The notes: generated by a model not told the origin, from the letters alone. Counted from the stretch's first letter, positions 36,431 through 46,200 are shown. The stretch is DNA of 64,000 nucleotides from Ochrobactrum sp. CM-21-5 (GCF_014253075.1 NZ_JACLZJ010000003.1:248001-312000), one strand, 5' to 3'. A program made the numbers and translations.

Positions 36431-38287
36431 TTATTTAGCCAGCGTATCCTCGGTGTTCTCGTCAAAGCCGAGGAAACCGCCAGATTGTCGCGCCCATAAT
36501 CCCGCATAAATGCCGCCGAGTGCGACAAGTTCCTCATGGGTCCCGTCCTCGACAATGCGCCCCTTGTCCATCACCACCAGACGATCAAGCGCGGCAATGG
36601 TCGACAGCCGATGGGCTATGGCGATGACGGTCTTGCCTTCCATCAGCGTATTGAGGCTGTCCTGAATAGCTGCCTCCACCTCCGAATCGAGCGCCGATGT
36701 CGCTTCGTCCAGAATGAGGATAGGCGCGTCCTTCAGCATCACACGCGCAATGGCGATGCGCTGACGCTGACCACCCGAGAGCTTCACGCCGCGCTCGCCC
36801 ACATGGGCGTCAAGCCCGCTGCGCCCCTTGGGATCTGTCAGCGCAGGAATGAACTGGTCCGCTTCTGCCAAACGTATAGCCTGCCGCAGCATTTTCTCCG
36901 TCGCGTCGGGCCTGCCGTACATGATGTTTTCACGCACGGAACGATGCAGAAGCGAAGTATCCTGCGTGACCATGCCGATATTTGCGCGCAACGTATCCTG
37001 CATCACCTCGGAGATGTCTTGTCCGTCGATGAGGATGCGGCCTTTTTCGAGATCGTAGAAACGCAAAAGCAGGTTGACCAGCGTGGATTTTCCAGCCCCG
37101 GAACGCCCGACAAGCCCCACTTTCTGGCCTGCTGGGATATTCAGTGACAAGTCCTCTATGACGCCTTTGCCTTTGCCGTAATGGAAGCCGATTTTCTCGA
37201 AATCGAGTTCGCCTTTCGTCACGTTCAGCATCGGCGCATTCGGTATGTCCACGACTTCATGTGAGCGGGCGATGGTGGTGATGCCATCCTCGACCGTACC
37301 GATATTCTCGAACAGCGCCGACATTTCCCACATGATCCATTGTGACATGCCGTTGAGACGGAGAACCAGACCGATGCCCACGGCCACCGCGCCAACCGAT
37401 ATGGCTTCCTGGAGCCACAGACCGATGCCGATCGCACCCACGGCGAACAGCAGCACGCAGTTCGCCATGTAAAGCGTGAAATGGAACATGGTCACCAGAC
37501 GCATCTGCCGGTGCACAGTGTTCAGAAAAATGTCGAGGCTTTCGTGAACGTAGGATTCCTCACGGCTTGAATGCGAAAAAAGCTTGACCGTGGCGATGTT
37601 GGTATAACTGTCGACGATCCGTCCGGTCATGGTCGAACGTGCATCCGCCTGTTCTTCCGAGATCACCCGCAGACGCGGAATGAAAATGCGCAAGAGCACA
37701 AAATATGCCGCAAGCCAGACCGCGAATGGCAGCATCAAACGCAGATCCGCGGCGGCCGCAATGAAAAGCGTGCCAGCGAAATAAACGATGACATAGTTCA
37801 GAACATCAAGCAGCTTCATCACCGTCTCACGCACGGCGAGCGCAGTTTGCATCAGCTTGGTCGATATGCGTCCGGCAAATTCATCCTGAAAGAACGCCAT
37901 CGACTGGCGGATAAGATAACGATGCATGAGCCACCGGATACGCATCGGGTAATTGCCGAGCAGCGTCTGATGGATCAGCAGCGAATGTATCAGCACCACT
38001 CCGGGCAAACCGACGAGCACCACCCCGGCGATGAGCGACAGCCGCCACCCCTCATTTGAGAGAAAAGTCTCACGCGACTGAGCGGACAGCCAGTCGACAA
38101 TGCTGCCCATGAACGCGAAAAGCGATACCTCGATGAGAGCGATCAGCGTCGTGAACACCGCCATACCGGCGATCCACGGCCATGCCCCGCGCGTGTAATA
38201 AAGGCAAAATGCCACCAAACCCCGCGGCGGTTCGCGCGGCGGTTCTTCTGGATAGGCTTCGAGTCGCTGTTCAAACCATCTAAACAT
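36431..38287 (-). CDS. ABC exporter (fused membrane and ATPase domains)
   Basis: A 618-residue half-transporter: six membrane helices (residues about 30-320), then the nucleotide-binding domain with Walker A GRSGAGKSTL, signature LSGGQRQRIAIARVML, Walker B PILILDEATSALDSE and the H loop IAIAHRLST. It is MsbA/multidrug-like; substrate unknown. The frame is open to 38656, but ATG 38287 starts at the likely N-terminus MFRWFEQRLE. It sits 14 nt before a similar but frameshifted gene. Such tandem genes usually make a heterodimer, so the frameshift may force this protein to act as a homodimer. Confidence 0.9.
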   Translation of the reverse strand: MFRWFEQRLEAYPEEPPREPPRGLVAFCLYYTRGAWPWIAGMAVFTTLIALIEVSLFAFMGSIVDWLSAQSRETFLSNEGWRLSLIAGVVLVGLPGVVLIHSLLIHQTLLGNYPMRIRWLMHRYLIRQSMAFFQDEFAGRISTKLMQTALAVRETVMKLLDVLNYVIVYFAGTLFIAAAADLRLMLPFAVWLAAYFVLLRIFIPRLRVISEEQADARSTMTGRIVDSYTNIATVKLFSHSSREESYVHESLDIFLNTVHRQMRLVTMFHFTLYMANCVLLFAVGAIGIGLWLQEAISVGAVAVGIGLVLRLNGMSQWIMWEMSALFENIGTVEDGITTIARSHEVVDIPNAPMLNVTKGELDFEKIGFHYGKGKGVIEDLSLNIPAGQKVGLVGRSGAGKSTLVNLLLRFYDLEKGRILIDGQDISEVMQDTLRANIGMVTQDTSLLHRSVRENIMYGRPDATEKMLRQAIRLAEADQFIPALTDPKGRSGLDAHVGERGVKLSGGQRQRIAIARVMLKDAPILILDEATSALDSEVEAAIQDSLNTLMEGKTVIAIAHRLSTIAALDRLVVMDKGRIVEDGTHEELVALGGIYAGLWARQSGGFLGFDENTEDTLAK

Positions 38288-38473
38288 GGTGCTTCTTTTA
38301 AGAGGCTCCGCAGAAATTGCCAAGGCAAAATGGGAACAAAACGGGAATATTTTTGTGATCCGGAGGTGGTTCTGGGCGATACCCCATGTATTATCGGATG
38401 AGATGTTGATGCAGCTGAGTGTGGAGCACGTCTTCGCTTGCGGGCATAATCGATCTGGGTTACCCGCTTTCAT

Positions 38474-38953
38474 ATGGAATTGCGTGTCGCCCTTTACCAG
38501 CCCGACATTCCCGGCAATACGGGAACGATCCTGCGTATGGCCGCCTGCCTCGGCTTTGCGGTGGACCTGATCGAGCCTGCCGGTTTTGACGTTTCTGATC
38601 GCGCCTTGAAACGCGCCGGCATGGACTATCTTGAACAGGCCGCCCTCACCAGGCACTCAGGCTGGACCTATTTCGAAGCATGGCGGAAAAACGCCGGACG
38701 TCGCGTCGTGCTGTTCTCGACCAAGGCGACGGTCCCCTATACCGACTACCGCTTCCGGAGCAACGATATTCTCTTTTTCGGGCGTGAATCTGCCGGGGTG
38801 CCGGATATGGTTCATGACGCTGCCGACGAGAGACTTTTGATCCCGATGATTTCCAACGCCCGCTCGCTCAATCTTGCAGTTTCGGTGGCGATGACGGCGG
38901 GCGAAGCTCTACGCCAGAGAAAAAACGAAAATGATTCGCTTTTAATGGAATAA
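38474..38953 (+). CDS. trmL: tRNA (cytidine/uridine-34 2'-O)-methyltransferase
   Basis: A 159-residue minimal SPOUT (trefoil-knot) methyltransferase. Motifs: VALYQPDIPGNTGTILRMAA at the N-terminus, DILFFGRESAGVPD, and the knot LLIPMISNARSLNLAVSVAM. TrmL methylates the wobble base of two tRNA-Leu isoacceptors in E. coli. ATG at 38474, with no strong Shine-Dalgarno. It diverges from the ABC exporter across 186 nt. Confidence 0.92.
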   Translation: MELRVALYQPDIPGNTGTILRMAACLGFAVDLIEPAGFDVSDRALKRAGMDYLEQAALTRHSGWTYFEAWRKNAGRRVVLFSTKATVPYTDYRFRSNDILFFGRESAGVPDMVHDAADERLLIPMISNARSLNLAVSVAMTAGEALRQRKNENDSLLME

Positions 38954-39056
38954 AGCGGGTTCGTTTTCCGCAATCATGAATGAGGCTGCGCGAACTGGCC
39001 GAATTTGCGCAGCATCGCTGTCTATATTTGCGGCCTGAAAGGTTTTTTCCCACACT

Positions 39057-40094
39057 ATGAATCGCTCGGTACGTAATCTGACGCTCGCGGCGTCCGCCCT
39101 TTCGCTGTTTGCTTCCACGTCGACTTTCGCCGAAGGAACGGAACGGGTAGCGCCGAAGGTGATGGTCATCACCATGTTCGGCGAAGAAGCCAAGCCATGG
39201 CTGGAAGGTGAAAAGTTCACGCAGAAGATCAAGGTGCCGGGCCTGAATGCAGACTATCCGGAAATCGATTGCACTGCGGAAGATCTCTGCCACATGACAA
39301 CCGCCATGGGTTTTGCCAATGCGGCAAGCGCAGTCTCGGCGATGGCATTGAGCGACCGGTTCGACCTGACGCATACATATTTCCTGATTGCTGGCATCGC
39401 CGGTGTAGACCCCAAACAGGGTACACTCGGCTCCGCCCATTGGGCCAAATATGCGATCGATGCCAATCTTAATCATCGCATCGACATGCGCGAAGCGCCG
39501 GAAGGCTGGCCGACGAATTTCTTCGGTCTGGGAACAACCAAACCGGGCGAAAAACCGAAATGGGGCGCAGGCACCGAGGTTTTCGCTTTGAACGCGAAGC
39601 TTGCCGACTATGCACTGGCGACGACGAGAGACGTAGAACTTCTCGACAGTGATATAGCCAAGGAATATCGCAAGCATTATTCTGAAGAAATGGCAACTGG
39701 TACGCCCAAGGTCACGATCTGCGACACAGCCTCCGCCGACACTTATTGGCACGGAACCAAGCTTGGTGATGCGATAGCGCAATGGGTGAAGCTTCTGACC
39801 GACGACAAAGCCAACTACTGCACCTCGCAAATGGAAGACAATGCCACTTTGACGGCCCTGAAGCACGCCGCCGAAGCAGAGAAACTCGACTTCAACCGCA
39901 TCGCGCTTTTGCGTACGGCATCCAATTTCGACCGTCAGGGCAAGGATCAGACTGCTGCGCAATCGCTGGCGGCAAATTCAGGCGGTTTTCCGCTTGCCAC
40001 CGCCAACGCCTATCGCGTCGGCAAGGCCTATGCCGAAAGCATCATGAAAAACTGGCAGGCTTGGGAAAAGGCATCCCAGACGGAAGCGAAATAA
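39057..40094 (+). CDS. NUP family purine nucleoside permease-like protein
   Basis: A 345-residue exported protein with a Sec signal (cleavage near STSTFA-EG, about residue 25). The body matches the NUP family: KVMVITMFGEEAKPWL, LCHMTTAMGFANAASAVSAM, YFLIAGIAGVDPKQGTLGSAHWAKYAID and LLRTASNFDRQ. NUP proteins were linked to nucleoside uptake in Candida; the fold is nucleoside-phosphorylase-like, so in bacteria it may bind or cleave nucleosides in the periplasm. It appears monocistronic. Confidence 0.85.
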   Translation: MNRSVRNLTLAASALSLFASTSTFAEGTERVAPKVMVITMFGEEAKPWLEGEKFTQKIKVPGLNADYPEIDCTAEDLCHMTTAMGFANAASAVSAMALSDRFDLTHTYFLIAGIAGVDPKQGTLGSAHWAKYAIDANLNHRIDMREAPEGWPTNFFGLGTTKPGEKPKWGAGTEVFALNAKLADYALATTRDVELLDSDIAKEYRKHYSEEMATGTPKVTICDTASADTYWHGTKLGDAIAQWVKLLTDDKANYCTSQMEDNATLTALKHAAEAEKLDFNRIALLRTASNFDRQGKDQTAAQSLAANSGGFPLATANAYRVGKAYAESIMKNWQAWEKASQTEAK

Positions 40095-40218
40095 GATCGT
40101 AATGTCATAACGATTCAGCATCGAAGGCGCCCTGGCCGCATAAACATCGGGGCGTCTTCTTCGATTTCTAATCTGAATCCGGTTTCAATGGCTTGCTGGG
40201 CACATTTGAATTGAACTT

Positions 40219-40479
40219 TCAATCCGCCGTCGGCAGCCGTCGCATCGTGAATTCAATGACATCGTCGGGACGCTCACACCAGCTTTCGATCTCGGTCCAG
40301 TATGCAGCTTTGGGGAATGTCTCGAACCATTCGCGCGCTTTTTCGCGTGCAGCCTGACGCGGCAGGGCAAAAGTTTCACGGATGAACCCGTCGCGCGGCA
40401 TCCGGCCTTTCTTCGCTCGCCCCTTTTCAAGCTGCTTGCGCAAGCCTTCGAGTGGCGGACGGGGCGGTGAAGCGGTCAT
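40219..40479 (-). CDS. Small conserved basic protein, unknown function
   Basis: An 86-residue hydrophilic protein: an Arg/Lys/Pro-rich start (MTASPPRPPLEGLRKQLEKGRAKKGR not continued), then a helical segment LPRQAAREKAREWFETFPKAAYWTEIE and a C-terminal DDVIEFTMRRLP. I do not recognise a characterised family. The ATG at 40479 has GGGAGG 7 nt upstream; a further open frame to 40521 exists. It lies between the NUP gene and hemF on the opposite strand. Confidence 0.7.
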   Translation of the reverse strand: MTASPPRPPLEGLRKQLEKGRAKKGRMPRDGFIRETFALPRQAAREKAREWFETFPKAAYWTEIESWCERPDDVIEFTMRRLPTAD

Positions 40480-40718
40480 GCGATTGCCTCCCGGCAGAAA
40501 CCTGAAACCGATATTTTCCAATCCCTTGGAAGAGAAAGATAGGAAAGCATTTTGACAATGACGAGTCTTTTCTTGGGGGAGATGAAATCCCTCATCGGGC
40601 GAAGCCGCTGTTCATACTATGCGCGGGGTTCCGACTTTGCTAAGCCTGACAGGAATAACCTTGGCTGCCTGCATCATGTCTGGCCCGTCCGGTAAATTGC
40701 GCCGAGAGGAAACAAAGA

Positions 40719-41633
40719 ATGCAACGCGACGAAATTCCAGCGACCATCCCGCAAGACATCGAAGAAAAGAAGCAAGCAGCACAACGCTGGTTCGAAGAAC
40801 TGCGCGACCGTATCTGCACCAGCTTCGAGCAGCTTGAAGACGAACTTCAAGGCCCCTTTTCCGACCGCGCCCCGGGCCGCTTTGAGCGCACCCCCTGGCA
40901 AAAGGATGAGGGCAAGGGCGGTGGCGGTGTCATGTCCATCATGCATGGTCGTGTTTTTGAAAAAGTGGGCGTCCATATCTCCACCGTCTACGGCGAATTT
41001 TCGCCGGAGTTTCGCAAGCAGATTCCAGGTGCCGAGGAAGACCCGCGCTATTGGGCCAGCGGGATTTCGCTGATCGCGCATCCACAGAACCCGAATGTCC
41101 CCGCCGTACATATGAACACCCGCATGGTCGTGACCTCGCGCCAGTGGTTTGGCGGCGGCGCGGATCTTACACCGGTTCTGGATAACCGCCGCACCCAGAA
41201 TGACGCCGATACACTTGCGTTCCATAAAGCCTTTCGCTTCATCTGCGACAAGCATCGGAACGTCGTCGACTATCAGCGCGTTAGGGATTGGTGCGACGAA
41301 TATTTCTTCCTGCCTCACCGCAACGAACCGCGCGGCGTCGGCGGCATCTTCTACGATTGGCTGCACTCGTCAGATGAAAAAGGCGGGTGGGATGCCGATT
41401 TCGCATTCACGCGCGACGTAGGTCGCGGTTTCTCCGTCGTCTATCCGCATTTGGTTCGCCAGAACTTCAACAAGGACTGGACAGTCGAAGAGCGTAACGA
41501 ACAGCTTGTGCGGCGCGGTCGTTATGTGGAGTTCAACCTGCTCTATGATCGCGGAACGATCTTTGGCCTGAAAACCGGCGGCAATGTGAACTCCATCCTG
41601 TCGTCCCTGCCACCTGTGGTAAAGTGGCCATAA
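40719..41633 (+). CDS. hemF: Oxygen-dependent coproporphyrinogen III oxidase
   Basis: A 304-residue enzyme decarboxylating coproporphyrinogen III to protoporphyrinogen IX with O2. Motifs: [63 protein letters not shown] and the C-terminal [25 protein letters not shown] precedes the ATG. It supplies haem for the bc1 cytochromes in this window, among others. A perfect 10-bp terminator follows. Confidence 0.97.
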   Translation: MQRDEIPATIPQDIEEKKQAAQRWFEELRDRICTSFEQLEDELQGPFSDRAPGRFERTPWQKDEGKGGGGVMSIMHGRVFEKVGVHISTVYGEFSPEFRKQIPGAEEDPRYWASGISLIAHPQNPNVPAVHMNTRMVVTSRQWFGGGADLTPVLDNRRTQNDADTLAFHKAFRFICDKHRNVVDYQRVRDWCDEYFFLPHRNEPRGVGGIFYDWLHSSDEKGGWDADFAFTRDVGRGFSVVYPHLVRQNFNKDWTVEERNEQLVRRGRYVEFNLLYDRGTIFGLKTGGNVNSILSSLPPVVKWP

Positions 41634-41642
41634 TGAAATGCA

Positions 41643-41671
41643 GCAGGGCCGGTTTCCCGGCCCTGCTTTTT
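41643..41671 (+). terminator. Terminator of hemF
   Basis: GCAGGGCCGG-TTTC-CCGGCCCTGC followed by TTTTTAT; it touches the stop of the convergent GNAT gene. Confidence 0.92.
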
Positions 41672-42164
41672 ATGTGTTGAATGCAGCGTGATAGACGACG
41701 TCGCCTTCCGGCATGTCCGGCCCGAAGGCTCGACACTGGAAATACTCTGCCGGAACGCCGGAAAGTCGCAGCCGCACGTCGGCCTTGAAACCGAACCGAC
41801 CGTAATAACCGGGTTCGCCCAAAAGGACGCAGCCCTTGGCGCCGGCCCGCTGCAGCCGTGCAAGCCCTTCCCGGATGAGTGCACTGCCGATCCCTTCGCC
41901 CTGCCGTTCGGGCCGGACCGAGACAGGTCCAAGCCCGTACCAGTCATTCTGCTCTCCGGCGATCAGCACAGGTGAAAAGGCGACATGGCCAAGCATACCG
42001 CCCTCATCTTCTGCTACCAGCGACAAGCTCAGCGCCGATGCGGCTCGAAGCGAATCGACAATCTGGCCTTCCTTGTGGTTGCTGTAGGGCACAGGGCGAA
42101 ACGCCGCTTCCGTCAAACAACGGATTTCAGCTGCTTCGCCGGGCATTTCCTCACGGATAAACAT
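41670..42164 (-). CDS. GNAT acetyltransferase (YhbS/YjhQ-like), putative antitoxin partner
   Basis: A 164-residue GNAT protein. Acetyl-CoA site: LGPVSVRPERQGEGIGSALIREGLARL, followed by GCVLLGEPGYYGRFGFK, the YhbS-type motif. ATG 42164 has AAGGAGG 5 nt upstream; the ATG at 42179 forms an ATGA overlap with the stop of the YjhX gene. In E. coli yjhX (TopAI toxin) is followed by yjhQ, a GNAT antitoxin, and this pair has the same order and coupling. Whether this protein neutralises the YjhX homologue is inference. Confidence 0.85.
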   Translation of the reverse strand: MFIREEMPGEAAEIRCLTEAAFRPVPYSNHKEGQIVDSLRAASALSLSLVAEDEGGMLGHVAFSPVLIAGEQNDWYGLGPVSVRPERQGEGIGSALIREGLARLQRAGAKGCVLLGEPGYYGRFGFKADVRLRLSGVPAEYFQCRAFGPDMPEGDVVYHAAFNT

Positions 42165-42175
42165 TCTGCCCTCCT

Positions 42176-42430
42176 TCATCGGTTATTGGCTTGTGCGCGT
42201 ACATTTTCACGCCCTTTAAGCGAGATACGGTAGGGACTTCCCGACCGTGACTCGATAAGCCGCTTGCGCCGCAGCCCATTGAAAACAGCCATCGTGCAGT
42301 CGGCAAGCAGATAGCCCTCGCGGGTATAACACTCAATTTCGCAGATACGTCCGTCTTCGCGCCAGTGACGGATGTAGCCGCCCTGCGCCAGCACGTGAAG
42401 CACGCGCTGTTCGATGCGTGAGATATTCAT
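42176..42430 (-). CDS. yjhX: YjhX/TopAI family protein (UPF0386)
   Basis: An 84-residue protein: [20 protein letters not shown], then [21 protein letters not shown], then [24 protein letters not shown]. This matches UPF0386/YjhX over its whole length (E. coli YjhX is 85 residues). The open frame reaches 42571, but ATG 42430 begins exactly at the family N-terminus. E. coli YjhX (TopAI) is a toxin that inhibits topoisomerase I. The downstream GNAT gene overlaps or abuts it, as in a toxin-antitoxin operon. Confidence 0.88.
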   Translation of the reverse strand: MNISRIEQRVLHVLAQGGYIRHWREDGRICEIECYTREGYLLADCTMAVFNGLRRKRLIESRSGSPYRISLKGRENVRAQANNR

Positions 42431-42723
42431 AGTGGTCAATGCCTGGATGGAAACCATGACAAGCACCAGCGTCGCGGACAGCGAATGCGCTTTCCCACGG
42501 CCAATGCCATTCCCGTTCCTGAACATCTGCGTTTGTGACGCGGTCAGCGCCAATCGAGAATTTCGCAGCAATCATCCGGAACGATCAGAGGCTTCCGACA
42601 ATCTCCAACATCAACAATTCCTTCTGCTGATGTGCCTTATACGACGGCACAAAAGACAAGAGGGCAAGGCAGCCCTCCAGAAGCACATTTAAAATACGCG
42701 CATGCCTGAAGTCAAACCGGGTT

Positions 42724-43560
42724 TCAATCCTTCGGCTGGTTGCGGAGTTTTTCGGCCTCCGCATAAAATTTCTTTTCCCATTCCTTGTGATTATCGAGTC
42801 CCTCCTTGATGAAGGGAGTGAAGATCGCAAGGTTCATCAGCATCCAGTTGACAAGACGTGCGGGGAACTTCAGCGGCTTCACGAAATCGACAAACAGCAC
42901 CACACGGGTTTTGTCGGTGTGGTTCCAGGCCTCGTGCTCATAAGCATCATCGAAAATCAACACCTTGCCTTCCTGCCAATGGCAGACTTGTTTGTCCACG
43001 CGAATGGCAAGCTTATCGTTCGGCTCCGGTACGATAAGCCCCAAATGCAGGCGCAACACGCCATTATACGGTCCGCGATGCGGCGGCAGATGCTTGCCCG
43101 GTTCGAAAATCGAGAACATCGCCGTGGTCAGACCGGGGATCTTATTGACGATGCGCCATGTCTCCGGGCAAGCCTTGATGTTCTGTTCCGACTTCACCCC
43201 AAAACCGAGCAGGAAGAAGGTCTTCCAGCGATTATCAGCAGAGATCGTCTTCACATCGGTCGAGATATCGTGGAACGAAGGCAACTCGCTTTGGCGCTGC
43301 AACACCTGCTCAAGTTCCGTGCGGATCGCCGGCCATTCGCTCTCGATCTCCTTCGCCCACGGAAAGGTTGCGTTGTCGTAGACCGGCGGATTTCCAAGCT
43401 TGGCATATTTAAGGTTAAGGCTTTCCGCCCAGGAAACGATTCCCATGAAAAAACGAGTGATCCGGCTTGGCCGGTCCATTGCGGCAATACCTTGCGTGCC
43501 AAATTTCTGTTTCGGATCAGAGGCTGCCGCATTTTGTGTCGATGTATCGGAATTGGACAT
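42724..43560 (-). CDS. Aspartyl/asparaginyl beta-hydroxylase-like dioxygenase (LpxO/OlsC type)
   Basis: A 278-residue Fe(II)/2-oxoglutarate oxygenase of the Asp/Asn hydroxylase family. The iron and cosubstrate regions are LPPHRGPYNGVLRLHLGLIVP and KVLIFDDAYEHEAWNHTDKTRVVLFVDF, giving the two His and the Arg. Bacterial members of this size hydroxylate lipid A acyl chains (LpxO) or ornithine lipids (OlsC/OlsD). Which one applies is not decidable here. The ATG at 43560 follows a weak ribosome-binding site; the CCA operon lies upstream on the same strand. Confidence 0.88.
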   Translation of the reverse strand: MSNSDTSTQNAAASDPKQKFGTQGIAAMDRPSRITRFFMGIVSWAESLNLKYAKLGNPPVYDNATFPWAKEIESEWPAIRTELEQVLQRQSELPSFHDISTDVKTISADNRWKTFFLLGFGVKSEQNIKACPETWRIVNKIPGLTTAMFSIFEPGKHLPPHRGPYNGVLRLHLGLIVPEPNDKLAIRVDKQVCHWQEGKVLIFDDAYEHEAWNHTDKTRVVLFVDFVKPLKFPARLVNWMLMNLAIFTPFIKEGLDNHKEWEKKFYAEAEKLRNQPKD

Positions 43561-43643
43561 CTTCAAACTCTTTCAAAACAGACGCTGAAAAACATTCCAG
43601 CCATAAACAAAGGAAACTACGGCTGAATTTTGCAAACAAGGTG

Positions 43644-44912
43644 TCAGCTATTCATTTTATCGCGATCAAGTTTGTCCAGAAGCTTCGGACGGTCGAGCTG
43701 GAAACCCGATTCGATCCATAGCGTCTCAAGAGAGCGCAGCATCTCCCCCAGAGCCGGACCTTTCTCGATACCGCGAGCAAGGAGATCGCCGCCCGTAACG
43801 GGGAAAACCGGCGTTTCATAATTCGTGGCTGTTTCGAGTAACCGTGCATAAGCTCCAGCGCGGATCATCGCCTCGTCGCTGCCGATCGCGTCGGCTCGCG
43901 CGGCCGCATAAGCCAGCCGGATACGATCCAGCATTGCCTGTTTGCTGCCTCGATAGATCGTTTTCTTCAACGCCTGTTCCGAAAGCTCCGGCTTGATGGC
44001 ATCGGCCCGCGCCCAGGCTTCCAGGCGCGCCCGCTCGGCATTCGACATTTTCAGCCGACTGCCCATATCTTCCATGCGCACGGCATCGGGCGGAACAATG
44101 CTCATCAGTCGCAACAGCGAATCGGGTTGCCAGCCAAGATCGCCTTCCGTGCGCACCAGACCGTGAATCGAATCGATACCCCATTTCTCGCTTTCGGGCA
44201 GAATGAGATTCAATACACCGGACTGCCGCATCCAGAGCAGCGACCGCGATGGGTCCGGCGCAGAAAGGAGTTTCTTCAGTTCCGCCCACACACGTTCGGC
44301 AGAAAGCTGTGCAATACCGTCCTTCAGACGCGCACTCGCTCTCAGGCCATCCGCTTCGGGCCGGCCGGAACCGTACCAGGCAAAGAACCGGAAAAAGCGC
44401 AGAATGCGCAGATAGTCTTCCCGAATGCGCTGTTCGGCATCGCCGATGAAGCGCAGTGTCCGCGTCTCGATGTCTGCCAGCCCACCGACATGATCGACCA
44501 CGATCCCTTCGGCAGTCGCATAAAGAGCGTTGATCGTGAAGTCACGCCGTTCGGCATCGGCTTTCCAGTCCGTGCCGAAAGCGACCTTGGCATGGCGTCC
44601 GTCGGTTTCGATATCTTTTCTGAGTGTCGTCACCTCGAAAGCATGGCCTTGCACCACAACCGTCACCGTGCCGTGTTCGATCCCGGTCGGAACCGGCTTG
44701 AAGCCCGCCTCGCCGGCAAGCCGCATGGTCACTTCCGGAAGATGCGTCGTCGCCAGATCGACATCGCACACCGCCGTGCCGAGCAGCGTATTGCGCACGG
44801 CGCCGCCGACAACGCGCGCCTCGCCGCCCTCCCGGTTAAGTGCAGTGAAAAGCGCCTGCAAAGGCCGCGTCTTCAGCCACTTGGTCTCGGAAATATTCAC
44901 TGTTTCGCTCAA
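43644..44912 (-). CDS. cca: CCA tRNA nucleotidyltransferase / poly(A) polymerase family
   Basis: A 422-residue class II nucleotidyltransferase. The active site is GGAVRNTLLGTAVCDVDLATTHLPE with the two metal-binding Asp; RRDFTINALYAT and FIGDAEQRIREDYLRILRFFRFFAWYG follow. No HD domain is seen. In alphaproteobacteria with one copy it is expected to add CCA to tRNA 3' ends. TTG start at 44912 overlaps the NUDIX stop (TTGA) and has AAAGG 8 nt upstream; a GTG at 44900 is an alternative. Last gene of a coupled three-gene operon. Confidence 0.9.
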   Translation of the reverse strand: MSETVNISETKWLKTRPLQALFTALNREGGEARVVGGAVRNTLLGTAVCDVDLATTHLPEVTMRLAGEAGFKPVPTGIEHGTVTVVVQGHAFEVTTLRKDIETDGRHAKVAFGTDWKADAERRDFTINALYATAEGIVVDHVGGLADIETRTLRFIGDAEQRIREDYLRILRFFRFFAWYGSGRPEADGLRASARLKDGIAQLSAERVWAELKKLLSAPDPSRSLLWMRQSGVLNLILPESEKWGIDSIHGLVRTEGDLGWQPDSLLRLMSIVPPDAVRMEDMGSRLKMSNAERARLEAWARADAIKPELSEQALKKTIYRGSKQAMLDRIRLAYAAARADAIGSDEAMIRAGAYARLLETATNYETPVFPVTGGDLLARGIEKGPALGEMLRSLETLWIESGFQLDRPKLLDKLDRDKMNS

Positions 44913-45538
44913 CTGTAGAGCCTTTCATAAAGTCCGCGGATGATACCGGCGGTCACGCCCCAGATGAAGCGCTCGTGATACGGCATGGCGTAATAATAGC
45001 GCTCCTTGCCATTGAACACCCTGCTCTCGCGCCGGTGATTGGCCGGGTTCATCAGAAACGACAGCGGCACCTCGAAAATATCAGCCACTTCGTCAGGGTT
45101 TGGATGCAGGTCGAACGGCGTCTTCACCACCGCCAGTATGGGAGTGATGGAGAATCCGCTTCCCGTCAGATAGCGCGGCAGATGACCGACGATTTCGGCA
45201 TTCTCGGCGATAAGTCCGATCTCCTCATTGGCTTCACGCAGCGCCGCCCGTTCTGCCGTACCGTCTTCGGGATCGATAGCCCCGCCCGGAAAGGCGATCT
45301 GGCCCGAGTGCTTGCGCAAATGCGCCGTGCGCTGGGTCAAAAGAAGCGTCGCCTCCGATCTGCGATCCACCACTGGAACCAGCACAGCCGCGTCGCGCAT
45401 TTTTGCCATGGCAAGAACCAGCCCTATGTCAGGATTGAGAGAATGGTCGCCGGTAACATCTTGATGGTCCGGCTGCCAGTTTCGGACACGTTCGGCAAAG
45501 TCTCCGGCGGAGAATCGGTTTGCTGGTGAAGGCATCAT
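44909..45538 (-). CDS. NUDIX hydrolase, CoA pyrophosphatase (NudL) type
   Basis: A 209-residue NUDIX enzyme. The CoA-specific motif LLTQRTAHLRKHSGQIAFPGG precedes the Nudix box (GTAERAALREANEEIGL). Such enzymes cleave CoA and its derivatives to 4'-phosphopantetheine and 3',5'-ADP. It overlaps DUF1285 by 4 nt upstream and cca by 4 nt downstream, so all three are translationally coupled. ATG at 45538 is chosen because of that overlap (ATGATG). Confidence 0.9.
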   Translation of the reverse strand: MMPSPANRFSAGDFAERVRNWQPDHQDVTGDHSLNPDIGLVLAMAKMRDAAVLVPVVDRRSEATLLLTQRTAHLRKHSGQIAFPGGAIDPEDGTAERAALREANEEIGLIAENAEIVGHLPRYLTGSGFSITPILAVVKTPFDLHPNPDEVADIFEVPLSFLMNPANHRRESRVFNGKERYYYAMPYHERFIWGVTAGIIRGLYERLYS

Positions 45539-46200
45539 CGCAGCGCCGCCTCCAGTGCGTCTGCGGCTATGATTGGAAACACCGCCCCTCCCGAGCGCAC
45601 TGCAAACATCATGACGCCATCGACCTCGATTTCCTCGCCAAGCGCCACAAGATCATACATGACGGAACGCGTCACCAGTGCTTCCAGACGCCCGCGCACC
45701 AGAACATAGGGCTTCAGCCCGCCACTCGCCTCCTCGTGGACGAACCGTAACGGATGCTTCGCATCCGCTTCGATGACGTCACCCACATTGGTACGAAATG
45801 TCAAAACCTGCTCGTTACCCTCGCCGGTAACTTGCATCTCAACGGCGACGAAGGGAGCGTCTTCAACGCGAATCCCGACCTTTTCCACGGGTGTTACGAG
45901 ATAGGTCTTTCCATCCTCATCCTTACGCAACACGGTTGAAAACAGCCGCACGAGCGGTTTCCGACCAATGGGCGTCCCCATGTAGAACCAGGTGCCGTCG
46001 GCTTTGATTTCCATATCGAGATCACCGCAAAAATCGGGGTTCCAGCGGTCGACGGGCGGCAGGCCACGTGTCTTTGTGGAAGGCCCGCCCTGCGCATCCG
46101 TATGGGCGCGCGCGATCATGGCTTCCAGTCCGGCGGGTCCATCCGCCGTATCGATCGAACTTTGCGGCCCATCTTTGCCGTCAGGGGTGCTTTTTATCAT
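45535..46200 (-). CDS. DUF1285 protein
   Basis: A 221-residue cytoplasmic protein of the DUF1285 family. Marks are LPPVDRWNPDFCGDLDMEIKADGTWFYMGTPIGR, VRLFSTVLRKDEDGKTYLVTPVEKVGI and a Pro-Phe-rich middle. A structure-solved relative has a two-domain beta fold, but no function is established. It is the first gene of the coupled DUF1285-NUDIX-cca operon. It is divergent from moxR; the 150-nt gap must hold both promoters. Confidence 0.87.
   Translation of the reverse strand: MIKSTPDGKDGPQSSIDTADGPAGLEAMIARAHTDAQGGPSTKTRGLPPVDRWNPDFCGDLDMEIKADGTWFYMGTPIGRKPLVRLFSTVLRKDEDGKTYLVTPVEKVGIRVEDAPFVAVEMQVTGEGNEQVLTFRTNVGDVIEADAKHPLRFVHEEASGGLKPYVLVRGRLEALVTRSVMYDLVALGEEIEVDGVMMFAVRSGGAVFPIIAADALEAALR

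Noticed and set aside
40619-40837. 72-codon plus-strand frame starting [18 protein letters not shown] with a lipobox-like end, before hemF.
   Set aside because: It runs out of frame into hemF, loses protein-like composition after the signal-like stretch and has no Shine-Dalgarno; probably chance.
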